This document shows, one piece after another, positions 11,811-20,636 of a stretch of DNA of 64,000 nt (its first letter is position 1; every line of letters starts with the position of its first letter). Location of the stretch: NCBI GenBank assembly GCA_016720905.1, contig JADKJT010000011.1:1-64000 (forward strand). The letters run 5' to 3'. The notes under the pieces are model-generated. The model saw only the letters and a list, made by a program, of their open reading frames with translations. It made no database searches and was not told the DNA's origin. The stretch comes from Gemmatimonadaceae bacterium (lineage in GTDB: Bacteria; Gemmatimonadota; Gemmatimonadetes; Gemmatimonadales; Gemmatimonadaceae). A program made the translations under genes and the position numbers.

Positions 11811-12794
11811 CTATACCGGCTTCCTTGCCGTCAAGACGGCGTAGAACCATGTGTCGCGCATCAGCGCCTGATACTGGCGTCGGATGGCGACGGCATTGCG
11901 GTGTTGGATACGGTTGCGGACGCCGAGCATGTGGCAGGCCGTCAGCAGGGGATGCGCCATCCGCGCGCGATCGTGTGCACGTCGCAGGGAGGGACGCGTG
12001 GCGTCCGTGTGATCTTCAACGCCAACAGACACCAGACCGGCCCGTGCGGCCGCCTCGACGTGCTCGTCCCGCGTGTCGATGTCGGGGATCTCCCAGCCGT
12101 CGAGCCACTCTCTGACCACCGCCTCGTCGGCTGACGGCATCCCACGCCGGGTGCGAAAGTACTCGGCGACAACCAGTCGCCCGCCGGGGCGCAGGACGCG
12201 GACGGCTTCCCGATAAAACGCCTCCTTGACCGGCGCGTGACAGAGGCTCTCCAGCGCCCACACCACGTCAAAGGATGCGTCGTCCAATTTGGTGTCGGTG
12301 TAGTCGGCGACCTCAAAGCGCACCTGCCCACCCAGTCCCTGTCGGTCGGCTTGGAGACGCGCGCGTCGCACCTGACTGGGCACCAGGGTGATGCCAACCA
12401 CCTCAGCGCCGAGGTTGCGCGCCAGCCACAAACTGCTGCCGCCGATCCCGCAGCCAGCGTCCAGAATGCGTTCGCCGGCTTTCACACCCACGATGTCGGC
12501 CAACACACGGTTCGTATTCTCCAGCGCCGCGCCGTGGGCTCGGTGCCGCTCGTCATGGAATCCGAAGTGAATCGCCATGTTGCTGCCGTTGAGCCACGCC
12601 AAGCGATAGTCCACCCACGTATTGTCGTAGTATTGGACTACCGCGCGACGCACATCGCCGCCAACTCCAGGCTGAGAATCGGTCGATCGCTGCATTGCTT
12701 GGGTTAGAGGTTTCGCGAAGTGGGCCAATCCGGGAACGAGGTCGCGTCCGTAGCGAGGACGCATCTCCGCTGGATTGGCTCGGGTAAGAGACAT
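11811..12794 (-). CDS. SAM-dependent methyltransferase (UbiE/tocopherol-methyltransferase-like)
   Basis: Class I Rossmann methyltransferase, 327 residues. Motif I is ILDAGCGIGGSSLWLAR, with the acidic motif II region VVGITLVPSQ, motif FDVVWALESLCHA and RVLRPGGRLVVAEYFRTRRG. The stretch VVQYYDNTWVDYRLAWLNG just before the fold is typical of methyltransferases acting on lipid or isoprenoid rings (tocopherol, sterol and macrolide types). I chose the ATG at 12794 because GGAG sits six bases upstream; an ATG at 12695 is closer to the usual family length but has no such site. It is first in the minus-strand run leading into the cyclase protein and is divergent from the gene at 13026. Substrate not predictable. 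Confidence 0.85.
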   Translation of the reverse strand: MSLTRANPAEMRPRYGRDLVPGLAHFAKPLTQAMQRSTDSQPGVGGDVRRAVVQYYDNTWVDYRLAWLNGSNMAIHFGFHDERHRAHGAALENTNRVLADIVGVKAGERILDAGCGIGGSSLWLARNLGAEVVGITLVPSQVRRARLQADRQGLGGQVRFEVADYTDTKLDDASFDVVWALESLCHAPVKEAFYREAVRVLRPGGRLVVAEYFRTRRGMPSADEAVVREWLDGWEIPDIDTRDEHVEAAARAGLVSVGVEDHTDATRPSLRRAHDRARMAHPLLTACHMLGVRNRIQHRNAVAIRRQYQALMRDTWFYAVLTARKPV

Positions 12795-13025
12795 CCCGGG
12801 CTCCACGATTGTCAATCGCATGAGGTCGCCGCCTTTGGGCCGCCATGGCAATTTTGCGTCCCTCTGCTTACCAGGCGCGCATGGTGGGCCGTGGCCAGGT
12901 ACTCAGTTCCGGCGCCTGCGAGGGGGGGCACGTGTGGGGGACGCGACCGTGTCCTCCGTGCTATCGCTCGCGTGAGTCACGCTGTATCGTGATCGTCAAT
13001 CAGCGACCTTCCCCCGAGGACACAC
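12795..13025. promoter_or_regulatory. Divergent intergenic region
   Basis: The 231 bases between the methyltransferase and the orphan protein must hold both outward promoters if the starts are right. I see the methyltransferase ribosome site (12801-12804) and a GAGG about seven bases before the GTG at 13026. I find no convincing -35/-10 pair or operator-like palindrome. Confidence 0.4.
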
Positions 13026-13508
13026 GTGAGTGAAAAGCAGCCGGAGCACGGTCCGAGCGACGTCTGGGGCCCGTTGGGACCCGTGATTCAACCGCTGTTG
13101 GGAACATGGATACAGGCGGCCAGGATCGTCGGCAACTCACTGTCGGCGGTGGTTCCCGGGGGCGCTGCGGCGATGAACCAGTTTGCCACGGCCATGTCCG
13201 GCGGTCCGCGCACCCTCGACGCGCGACAGAGTGTGCAAGTAAGCTCGCGGGCGCCGGCAACGGTCACGGTAGCGTTGGATCCGGACGCCGAATACATGCT
13301 GCTGACGGTAGATCCGTTGTCACCAGCGAAAGACGCCGATGCGCTGCCTCTGCTGGGCGTGGCCATTGCGTGCCGCGAGGGTCATGTCACGGTGAGTGTC
13401 ACGGTACCCGACGATCAGCCTCCCGGGGTATACGAGGGTGAAATCAAGGACGGCGGGGGCAATCGCCGAGGCCAGGTCACCGTCCAGTTGGCCTCCCTTG
13501 TCGGATAA
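13026..13508 (+). CDS. Hypothetical 160-residue protein with C-terminal beta-sandwich-like segment
   Basis: Starts at GTG with GAGG about seven bases upstream. No signal peptide. Residues 1-65 are hydrophobic and partly helical (GPLGPVIQPLLGTWIQAA, SLSAVVPGGAAAMNQFATAM). Residues 70-160 alternate beta-strand-like segments (SVQVSSRAPATVTVALDP, HVTVSVTVPDDQPPGVYEG, RRGQVTVQLASL), suggesting an Ig-like sandwich. No family recognised. It ends 19 bases before the large ADC-like protein and is surely in the same transcript. Possibly a small structural or granule-surface partner of that protein; this is conjecture. Confidence 0.75.
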   Translation: MSEKQPEHGPSDVWGPLGPVIQPLLGTWIQAARIVGNSLSAVVPGGAAAMNQFATAMSGGPRTLDARQSVQVSSRAPATVTVALDPDAEYMLLTVDPLSPAKDADALPLLGVAIACREGHVTVSVTVPDDQPPGVYEGEIKDGGGNRRGQVTVQLASLVG

Positions 13509-13527
13509 TCCTGGGAGAACGCCCATC

Positions 13528-16500
13528 GTGCCCCCGTTGCCGCTGCCGAAGTTCGTGGAGATGCCGGGCGTCTCGCTGCCGGTGCAGCCACCATTCCCGT
13601 TCGAGGGCATGTCGGCGCGCGCGTTTCCGTTGCGGGCCAGTCTGGGATCGCTGCAGCGGTTCGTCGACAGCTACCTCAATCACATCCCGCCAGAACTCGG
13701 GCGCTTTCGTGTGCCCGCACCGTTCGTCACCCTGATGTTGCTCGATTACGGCCGCATGGCGATCGAGGTGGGAAACTACGGGTGGTTGGCGCAACGCGAA
13801 ATCCTGTTCAGCATTCCGCTGGAGTGGTACAAGGTTGTAAACGGGAAGTGGCAGTTCCACGACTGGGCCACGATTGCGCCGTTCATCTACGTGGACGACG
13901 AACTGTCCATGACCGTGGGACGCACGGTGTATGGCTGGCCCAAGACCAATGCCGCGCTGGAGCCCACCACCAACGACTGGCTGCGCGATGCCAAGGCGCC
14001 GGTGCGCGAAGCGCTGGTTCGCACGTCGGTGTTCTCCGAGTTGTATTCGGGCAAGCGGCTGGAAATGAAACCGTTGTTGGAAGTCCAGCGCGATGCGCCC
14101 ATGTCGCACTTGCGGTTGCCGTTCGACCCCAATTCACCGTTGGCGCCGTGGACCATTGCCCGCAACCTCGCGGAATCGGTGGTGGGGCTGTCGCGCGATG
14201 CGGTGGGCTTGCTCGCAGGACTCGGCGTGATGCCGACACATCCCGGAGCCAGCACCGACAACTATCTCGCCATGGTCAATCGCCTGGCGAAGATGGTGGT
14301 CCCGACCCGGCCGAACCTGTGCGCCAACACGATCAACCTGAAGCAATTCCGGCGTGCCGAACGCCCCGATGAATATGCCTATCAGGCGGTAACGAACGCC
14401 CCGATGCGACTGACCGCCTATAACGCGGGTGGCATGATGGGCGAGGAACGTCTCCTCGCGGGCGACGCGTCGGGCGGGTACTCCGTCATCATGCATCGCT
14501 GGCCGTCACTCCCGATTGTCGAGACGCTGGGCCTTGAAGTGGCGCGCCAGTGGAAGGGGACGGGATGTGACGTCGCGGTGCTCAAACCGGTCGCGCCGTA
14601 CTGGTTCAACGTGGACATGGAATATTCGCCGGGGACCAACCTGGCCTGGCGATCGCATGAGGGCATCTGGAACGGCCCGGACGGCCGGAAATATCCGCTC
14701 ACCGTGGGGAGCGACCGCAAGGAAGACAAACTCTTCAACACCACGCTGGGATCGGCCAATCGCACCGTGGCCGGCCCGTTTCATTTCACGAACACCACCA
14801 TTCGCGTGCTGCCGCTGCTCGCGTGGAAGGACACGCTGCAGGGTTTCCTGAACACCACCTACAACGAAGCCCTGTCGCCGGGAGACTGCGCGAACAACCT
14901 GCCCATGTCACTCTGGGCCCCGGACGAGGGCGAGTTTGCGCATGTCTACCTCGTGGCGACCAGCGTGGGTGAGGTGACATCGACATCAGACAATGTCGGC
15001 GATTGGGCCAACTACGAGTTGTCCTTCCTCATTCCGATCCGGCGATTCGAAATGAAGGAGGGAAAGCCCGTGTTCGTTGGCGTCGGCGTCGTGTCGGCGT
15101 TCACCTTCGTTGACAATGCGACGGCGGCGGCGGCGAACACGGAAGTGCTGGGGATTCCCACCACGAGTGCGGGATTCGTGGTGCCGGAGAACCAGTGGAT
15201 GTCACTGGACGGGCCATCGAGTGATGTGGTGCAGTCGCTGCTGCAGGTGCGTGCCGAAGTGCTGCCGGCGGTCGGGCTTGGCGAGAAGGCGCAGCAACGC
15301 ACCATTCTGCGCGTGGAGTCCGGGCGACCGGCCGAGCTGGACGTGGAAGAGGACTGGCGGTCGCTGGCGGATACGTGGGGGAACATCCTCAAGTCCGAAC
15401 TGCGGCGCAAACGGGCCATCAGCAATTGGCATGTCACGCAAAACACCCAGGAGTCCGAGCAGGACGTGTCGTCAAGCCTGCTCGATGCCGGGCGTCGGCT
15501 CGCCCTTGAAGTCCTCGGCAACGGCATGCCGGTGTCGTATTACACGCTCAAGCAGTATCGCGATGTCGCCGAGCCATTCTCTGCCTGCTACCAGTCGCTG
15601 GTGCGCGTGCAGCGGACGCTCACGGAAGTGCTGGATCTTCGTGAGATCGAAGAGCCCTTGACCGTCTTCATCCACGATTATCCCACACGCCCGGTGGCGC
15701 AGCTGCTTGGATTGGTGGGCCAGCAGATGCCGGGCGATGGCATGGGAATCATTTTCGGCCTGCAGCCGCAGCGCCCGTTCTGGATGTCGGTGACGATGGA
15801 TGAGTCGCTGGGAGAAAACGTGGAGTATCGCGCGGGCGGTCAGGGCTGGACAGCGTCACGCGCGCTTCCCACGTTCTTCGGCGACACCGAACATGTCCGC
15901 GTGCCGGACAGCGCGGTGGACATGCTGGACCAAGGCGATGCGCGGCGCCTCACGCGCGCCGCACGCGAGGGCGGCAGTGCGCAAGTGACGCCCTCGCCGA
16001 CACTGCACATTTCGGCGGAGTCCGCACTGCTTAGTCTCGACCCGCAGATCATCCTGGAATCACTGCTGTCCCGGGAATGGGGGAACTGGAGCGAGGACGC
16101 GCGGTGGCGCGCGGGACGACGGTCGCTTGAGGCCCGATACGCCGAGCGCCTCGCCGGTGTCTCCGAAGGTGGCGTCGCGCGCATGGAGTCACAGTTCTTC
16201 AGTGAAATCCTGGCCGAGGTGGGACGCCGCCCGGGTGAGCCGCCGGTGCGGCGAGTGGAGGCGATGGTGACCCAGTTGAAAGCGTTTGGCGAAACCCGCC
16301 TGTCCATGGAACACACCTGGGAAAAGCTGGCGTCGCTGGTGGGTCGTTCCGGAGTGCTCGGGGCCCCGTCACCCGGTCCCGTCACGGCCGCCGCCATCGC
16401 TGATGCGCGACACGAGTTCCTGGAATTGGTCACGAAGATTGCGAGGACGCCCATCACCGGTATCGCTGACTCCCCGGGGAAGCCGGCCGACTACCGGCCC

Positions 16501-17061
16501 TCGGCAGACCACAGCCGGCTGAGCGACGCCAATATGCGTTTGTTCGAGCTGCTGCTGGAGGAGTACCGCGCCTTCGAAAACGCGCTGCGCGTGGCGACTG
16601 GCGTGCCACCGTGGAAACACGCGGACGCGGCGGCCCCCGAATCAACCAAGGCCGCGCACGGGGCGGAACGTCTGGACCTCGAGGAACTGCTCAAGAGGCT
16701 TCAGGCGATGGACGCGAACATTCCCGCAACGGCAGCAAGCGAATCGCCGGATTCGCCTGGCGAGACGGCCGACAAACGCATGCAACGACTTCGCGACGAG
16801 ACCGTTGCGCGACGTGATACGTTGCGCGAGTTGGTCCGCCTGTCACGGGAACGCTGCGACATGCAGCGCGAAGCGCTCTTCAACGAACTCTCGCGGGCCG
16901 CGCAGAAACCCGACCACGTGGTGTGGCGCGGCGCGACGGGCACGGAACGCGATCGCATGTTCCCGCTGGCGCAATCGTGGGATGAATCCTGGTACGTGGG
17001 CGCGGAAGCACGGACACCGATGGTGACCAGCGCTCCCGGACCGGATCAGTCGGTGGGATGA
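13528..17061 (+). CDS. Large protein with two acetoacetate-decarboxylase-like domains
   Basis: 1177 residues, no signal peptide. The GTG at 13528 is preferred because GGGAG lies nine bases upstream and the longer frame would overlap the previous gene. The N-terminal ADC-like domain (about 10-250) has SLQRFVDSYLNHIPPELG, REILFSIPLEWYKVVNG and the hallmark MTVGRTVYGWPKTNA, where the lysine of PK corresponds to the Schiff-base lysine of acetoacetate decarboxylase and the second lysine is threonine. A second ADC-like domain (about 440-600) has YELSFLIPIRRF and ANTEVLGIPTTSAG, with no lysine at that place. Residues about 700-850 are a mixed region, and the rest is helical, charged and coiled-coil-like, ending in a Pro/Ser-rich tail. 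Related large ADC-superfamily proteins are known but not understood. Function: probably enzymatic in domain one; substrate unknown. Confidence 0.75.
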   Translation: MPPLPLPKFVEMPGVSLPVQPPFPFEGMSARAFPLRASLGSLQRFVDSYLNHIPPELGRFRVPAPFVTLMLLDYGRMAIEVGNYGWLAQREILFSIPLEWYKVVNGKWQFHDWATIAPFIYVDDELSMTVGRTVYGWPKTNAALEPTTNDWLRDAKAPVREALVRTSVFSELYSGKRLEMKPLLEVQRDAPMSHLRLPFDPNSPLAPWTIARNLAESVVGLSRDAVGLLAGLGVMPTHPGASTDNYLAMVNRLAKMVVPTRPNLCANTINLKQFRRAERPDEYAYQAVTNAPMRLTAYNAGGMMGEERLLAGDASGGYSVIMHRWPSLPIVETLGLEVARQWKGTGCDVAVLKPVAPYWFNVDMEYSPGTNLAWRSHEGIWNGPDGRKYPLTVGSDRKEDKLFNTTLGSANRTVAGPFHFTNTTIRVLPLLAWKDTLQGFLNTTYNEALSPGDCANNLPMSLWAPDEGEFAHVYLVATSVGEVTSTSDNVGDWANYELSFLIPIRRFEMKEGKPVFVGVGVVSAFTFVDNATAAAANTEVLGIPTTSAGFVVPENQWMSLDGPSSDVVQSLLQVRAEVLPAVGLGEKAQQRTILRVESGRPAELDVEEDWRSLADTWGNILKSELRRKRAISNWHVTQNTQESEQDVSSSLLDAGRRLALEVLGNGMPVSYYTLKQYRDVAEPFSACYQSLVRVQRTLTEVLDLREIEEPLTVFIHDYPTRPVAQLLGLVGQQMPGDGMGIIFGLQPQRPFWMSVTMDESLGENVEYRAGGQGWTASRALPTFFGDTEHVRVPDSAVDMLDQGDARRLTRAAREGGSAQVTPSPTLHISAESALLSLDPQIILESLLSREWGNWSEDARWRAGRRSLEARYAERLAGVSEGGVARMESQFFSEILAEVGRRPGEPPVRRVEAMVTQLKAFGETRLSMEHTWEKLASLVGRSGVLGAPSPGPVTAAAIADARHEFLELVTKIARTPITGIADSPGKPADYRPSADHSRLSDANMRLFELLLEEYRAFENALRVATGVPPWKHADAAAPESTKAAHGAERLDLEELLKRLQAMDANIPATAASESPDSPGETADKRMQRLRDETVARRDTLRELVRLSRERCDMQREALFNELSRAAQKPDHVVWRGATGTERDRMFPLAQSWDESWYVGAEARTPMVTSAPGPDQSVG

Positions 17062-17092
17062 CCTGTCACTACTTTCGCGGCGAGGTATCGGG

Positions 17093-17500
17093 GTGAAGAT
17101 CCGAACAGGTGCGGTGGTGTTGGTACTCGGAGCCGCAGGGTGCGCGCACCGTCCCAGCACGAGTGACTCCGGTGCGGCAACTGCTTCGACGCGCGACGGC
17201 GATGTCATTACGGCGCAGGAGTTGTCTGACCCGTCGGTTGGCGCCAGCAACGCGTTGGACGCCGTGCGGCGATTGCGTCCACGATTCCTCGCTTCTCGCG
17301 GTCGACAAAGCATCATGATGGCCGACGCCGGCACGGTGCACATTTCCGTCAACGGTGGTCCACTGCTGGTCGTGAATGACTTGAGCCGCATGCGCCCCGG
17401 CGAGATTTTCGAGATTCGCTACCTGAACTCCAGCGATGCCGCGCAGCGATTCGGAACGTCCTCCGGCAGCGGACCCGTGCTCCTGGTGAAGACCAAATGA
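17093..17500 (+). CDS. Small lipoprotein resembling an isolated TonB-plug domain
   Basis: 135 residues from a GTG start. The signal sequence (VVLVLGAAGCAHR) has a lipobox with the acylated cysteine at residue 17. The mature part has the pattern ALDAVRRLRPRFLASRG, then HISVNGGPLLVVNDL, then IFEIRYLNSSDAAQRFGTSS and a closing strand VLLVKTK. This is the order of elements in a TonB-receptor plug, without any barrel, and is a common type of small protein in Gemmatimonadota-like genomes. Role unknown; possibly a periplasmic binding or docking module. The stop overlaps the next start in ATGA, so translation is likely coupled. Confidence 0.7.
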   Translation: MKIRTGAVVLVLGAAGCAHRPSTSDSGAATASTRDGDVITAQELSDPSVGASNALDAVRRLRPRFLASRGRQSIMMADAGTVHISVNGGPLLVVNDLSRMRPGEIFEIRYLNSSDAAQRFGTSSGSGPVLLVKTK

Positions 17501-19236
17501 ACGCGACTCGTCCGTGTGCCAGGGCTATTGGATTGGCCGCGCTGCTGGTTGCCTGCACGCACCAGTCGGGTGGGCCCGCCGGCGGCACCCGCCCCATCAT
17601 GACCACCGCGGCCATCACCGAGGCCGATCTGCGGCAACGCCTGTTTCGCGTGACCGATGACTCCACCATGGGTCGCGAAACCGGCAGCAAGGGAGCGTAC
17701 TCGGTCACCGAATACATCGCCGCCGAGTTCAAGCGCCTGGGACTGGAGCCAGGCGGTGACAACGGTGGGTGGTTTCAGGTGGTCCCGATGTGGCGAGTGG
17801 CCGTCGATCCCGCCTCAAGATTATCGGCGGGTGGGACGTCACTCACGGTTTTCCGCGACTTCATGCCCGGCAGCAGCCTCGCTCCCGCACGCGTACTGAA
17901 CGCCGCTGCGGTGGTATACGGCGGAAGCATCCGCGATACCACGCCGTGGATTCCGGCGGCAAGTGCGGCGGGCAAGGTGGTGCTGATCGATGTACCGCTG
18001 GGCACGTCGTTTCGCGCGGCGTCCGCTGTCGGATCGCGCTATCGTGACGCCATCGCCCTGCTGGTATCCGGATTGGAAGACGTTCCCGCCGAGCAAGTGG
18101 CGCGGTTGCGCGAGGGTCGACCGGTTCCCGATACGTCGCGCAACGCGCGCGGCGTACCCATAGTATGGGTCAGCCGCAGCGCGGCGCGCACCATCATGGG
18201 TGCCGACGTGGCGGCGCTGGCGCCGGGAGCCGCGGGTCTGCCGCTCAGCGGGCGCTTTGACTATCCGCGCACGCCCGTGGCGTACGCGGCGCGTAACGTG
18301 GTGGGCATTCTGCGCGGCAACGATGCGCGGCTGCGCTCACAGTATCTCACCCTCACCGCGCACAATGATCACGTGGGCTATGATCACAGTCCCGTGGATC
18401 ACGACTCGCTGCGCGCCTTCAACACCGTAGTGCGTCCCATGGGCGCCGACTCCCCGGTGCGCTCGGTCACGACGGCCGAGTGGGCGCGCATACGCGCGAT
18501 GCTGGACAGTCTCCGGCGCGTCAACACCCCGCGACTCGATTCCATTCGCAATGGAGCCGACGACGATGGGTCGGGCACAGCATCCATTTTGGAAATCGCC
18601 GAAGCGTTTGCGCTGGGCGGCACGCGACCGAAACGGTCGTTGATCTTTGTCAGTCACACCGGCGAGGAAGCCGGCCTGCTGGGCTCACGCTGGTTTGGTG
18701 ATCACGCGCCCGTGCCGGTCGATTCCATTGTCGGCGAGATCGACCAGGATATGGTGGGGCGCGGAACGTCCAGCGATTTCCCGCGCAACGGCACCGGGGC
18801 CGGGAGCGACACGTACCTAGAGGTGATTGGCGCCAAGCGCATCTCGCGCGAATTCGGCGAGTATCTCGAACGGGCGAACGCGCAACAGCCGATTCCGTTT
18901 GCGTTCGACTACACGTTTGATGCGCCGGGACACCCGCTGCAGTACTACTGCCGGGCCGATCATTACAACTACGCGCGGCACGGCATCCCGGCGGTGGCAT
19001 TCTCGCGAGGCGAGCATCAGGACTACCATCAGGTGACCGACGAGGCGCAGTATATCAGCTACCGGGACCTGCAGCGCGTGTCGAAAATGGTGTTCGACGC
19101 CGCGATGCTGATCGGCAACGCCGCGGAGCGACCGAAACGTGATGGTGCGAAGCCGACAGATCCGAATGCGCCGTGCCGACAGTGGGCAGGAACGCGGGCA
19201 GGAACGCGGGCGGGCAGGAACGCGGGCACTCCATGA
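17497..19236 (+). CDS. Secreted M28-family zinc aminopeptidase
   Basis: 579 residues with a lipoprotein-like signal (IGLAALLVACTHQ). A PA-like insert (about 100-240) precedes the peptidase fold. Zinc and catalytic residues are visible: LTAHNDHVG, GADDDGSGTASILEIAEAF, the Glu pair in SHTGEEAGLLGS, EIDQDMVG, and the last histidine in DYHQVTDEAQYI. M28 enzymes remove N-terminal residues from peptides outside the cytoplasm. The gene overlaps the previous one (ATGA at 17497) and the next one (ATGA at 19233), giving a coupled three-gene string. The C-terminal tail (AGTRAGTRAGRNAG) is encoded by a 12-base tandem repeat and is probably not structural. Confidence 0.92.
   Translation: MNATRPCARAIGLAALLVACTHQSGGPAGGTRPIMTTAAITEADLRQRLFRVTDDSTMGRETGSKGAYSVTEYIAAEFKRLGLEPGGDNGGWFQVVPMWRVAVDPASRLSAGGTSLTVFRDFMPGSSLAPARVLNAAAVVYGGSIRDTTPWIPAASAAGKVVLIDVPLGTSFRAASAVGSRYRDAIALLVSGLEDVPAEQVARLREGRPVPDTSRNARGVPIVWVSRSAARTIMGADVAALAPGAAGLPLSGRFDYPRTPVAYAARNVVGILRGNDARLRSQYLTLTAHNDHVGYDHSPVDHDSLRAFNTVVRPMGADSPVRSVTTAEWARIRAMLDSLRRVNTPRLDSIRNGADDDGSGTASILEIAEAFALGGTRPKRSLIFVSHTGEEAGLLGSRWFGDHAPVPVDSIVGEIDQDMVGRGTSSDFPRNGTGAGSDTYLEVIGAKRISREFGEYLERANAQQPIPFAFDYTFDAPGHPLQYYCRADHYNYARHGIPAVAFSRGEHQDYHQVTDEAQYISYRDLQRVSKMVFDAAMLIGNAAERPKRDGAKPTDPNAPCRQWAGTRAGTRAGRNAGTP
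19184..19227. repeat. 12-base tandem repeat GGGCAGGAACGC
   Basis: Three full copies at 19184-19195, 19196-19207 and 19212-19223, with a four-base GGGC spacer after the second copy and a partial copy at 19224-19227. It spans the 3' end of the M28 gene and ends just before the amidohydrolase start. The spacer changes the phase, so the tail reads AGTR AGTR and then AGRN. Confidence 0.9.
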
Positions 19237-20528
19237 TGGGACGCGCATCCGCGGCTTGGCTGCTGGCCGTGCTTCTGACGCCGATACAGGCAACGAGCCA
19301 GCCGTCACCAATCACCGCACTGCGTTTCGGCGCCATGGCCGAGCCGTCGGGACGCACCACCCGTAACGTCACCATTCTGGTGCGGGGTGATTCGATCCTG
19401 CGTGTGGGCAACGGCACCGGCATCATTCCGAAGGGTGCCACCGTCGTCGACTTGCGACGCTACACGGCCATTCCCGGCCTGATCGACGTGCACACGCACC
19501 TGACGTTTGTGCGCGACAAATCGAATCCGCTGGTCAATGGCCCTCGCAGCCGCGATTCCGTCGTGGCAGCAGCGGCCGAGAACGCGCGCCGCACACTGGA
19601 GACCGGTGTCACCACGGTGCGCGACCTGGGTGCCGCCAACTATGCGGACATCGCCTTGCGTGATTCCATCAACAAAGGCGTGATGGTGGGCCCCCGCATG
19701 TTCGTGGCGGGATATGGTCTGTCCAAGGTGACCACCACGGCGTCGGGAGCCACGTCGCAGGCCGCGCGCGGACGGGTGCGTGACACGCTGGAAATCAAGG
19801 AAGCCATCAAGGCACAAGTCGATGCGGGTGCCGACTGGATCAAGATGTATGGCTCGACCGGCACGTATGCGAACGTCACCGGTGTGCAGACGTTCACCGA
19901 TGTCGAGATGCGCGTGGCCGCGGAGACCGCGCATCACTGGCAGCGACCAATCGCCATTCACTCATATGGCGACTCCGGTGGCCGCGCCGCCCTGCGCGCC
20001 GGTGCCGAGTCGGTGGAGCATCCGGCTGGATTCGACGACGCCACCCTGTCCGAGTGGGCGCGCCGTGGCACGATGTACGTGCCCACCATCGATCACAATC
20101 GGTTCTACGCCGAGAATGCTCCGCTGTTGGGCTACACGCGCGAACAGGTGGCCGGGCTCGATTCGTTTCGAATGCTCAACCTCGAAACCGCCCGCCGCGC
20201 GCACAAGGCCGGCGTACGATTCGCCATGGGATCGGACGCGGTGTGGTGGATGTTCGGCGAGAACACGCGCGAGTTGGGGTGGTTCGTGAAGGCCGGCATG
20301 TCGCCGGCGCAGGCGCTGGCTGCCGCCACGACCAATGGTGCCGCCCTGCTCGGACAGTCAAAGAAGCTTGGGCGCATTGCGCCGGGATTTCTTGCCGATA
20401 TCGTCGCGGTGGAGGGGAATCCACTGCGGGACATCACGGTCGTTCTCGATCAGGTGGTGTGGGTGATGAAAGGCGGCGCGGTCGTCGTCGACAACCGCCG
20501 GAGCAGCACGCGAACCGAGCGGCCGTGA
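19233..20528 (+). CDS. Secreted amidohydrolase (imidazolonepropionase/prolidase-like)
   Basis: 431 residues from the ATG at 19233, whose last base pair overlaps the M28 stop (ATGATG with TGA at 19234). Signal peptide AAWLLAVLLTPIQATSQ. Metal motifs of the amidohydrolase barrel: HTH in GLIDVHTHLTF, the probable carboxylated lysine in ADWIKMYGSTG, histidine in PIAIHSYGDSGG, SVEHPAGFDD, and aspartate in RFAMGSDAVWW. Close relatives hydrolyse Xaa-Pro dipeptides or cyclic amides. Its tie to the M28 peptidase suggests a two-step extracellular peptide breakdown. Start is not in doubt because of the signal peptide. Confidence 0.92.
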   Translation: MMGRASAAWLLAVLLTPIQATSQPSPITALRFGAMAEPSGRTTRNVTILVRGDSILRVGNGTGIIPKGATVVDLRRYTAIPGLIDVHTHLTFVRDKSNPLVNGPRSRDSVVAAAAENARRTLETGVTTVRDLGAANYADIALRDSINKGVMVGPRMFVAGYGLSKVTTTASGATSQAARGRVRDTLEIKEAIKAQVDAGADWIKMYGSTGTYANVTGVQTFTDVEMRVAAETAHHWQRPIAIHSYGDSGGRAALRAGAESVEHPAGFDDATLSEWARRGTMYVPTIDHNRFYAENAPLLGYTREQVAGLDSFRMLNLETARRAHKAGVRFAMGSDAVWWMFGENTRELGWFVKAGMSPAQALAAATTNGAALLGQSKKLGRIAPGFLADIVAVEGNPLRDITVVLDQVVWVMKGGAVVVDNRRSSTRTERP

Positions 20529-20535
20529 CGATCGC

Positions 20536-20564
20536 TTGACCGGTCGTTGTTTCGGAGGGATAAT
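20536..20564 (+). promoter_or_regulatory. Housekeeping-type promoter for the Asp-box propeller gene
   Basis: TTGACC at 20536-20541 and GATAAT at 20559-20564 with an exact 17-base spacer, giving five of six matches at each hexamer. It lies 8 bases after the amidohydrolase stop and would give a leader of about 65 bases. It is the best promoter-like pair I found in the window. Confidence 0.65.
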
Positions 20565-20636
20565 CGAGGACCGCACCACGGGGCCGTAGCGTTTCGTGGT
20601 CGGCGTTCTCGCAGGCACCTCCAACGGAATCCGCCG

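Noticed and set aside
19184..19227. Short repeats as a CRISPR array
   Set aside because: Contiguous 12-base units without spacers, inside a coding region.
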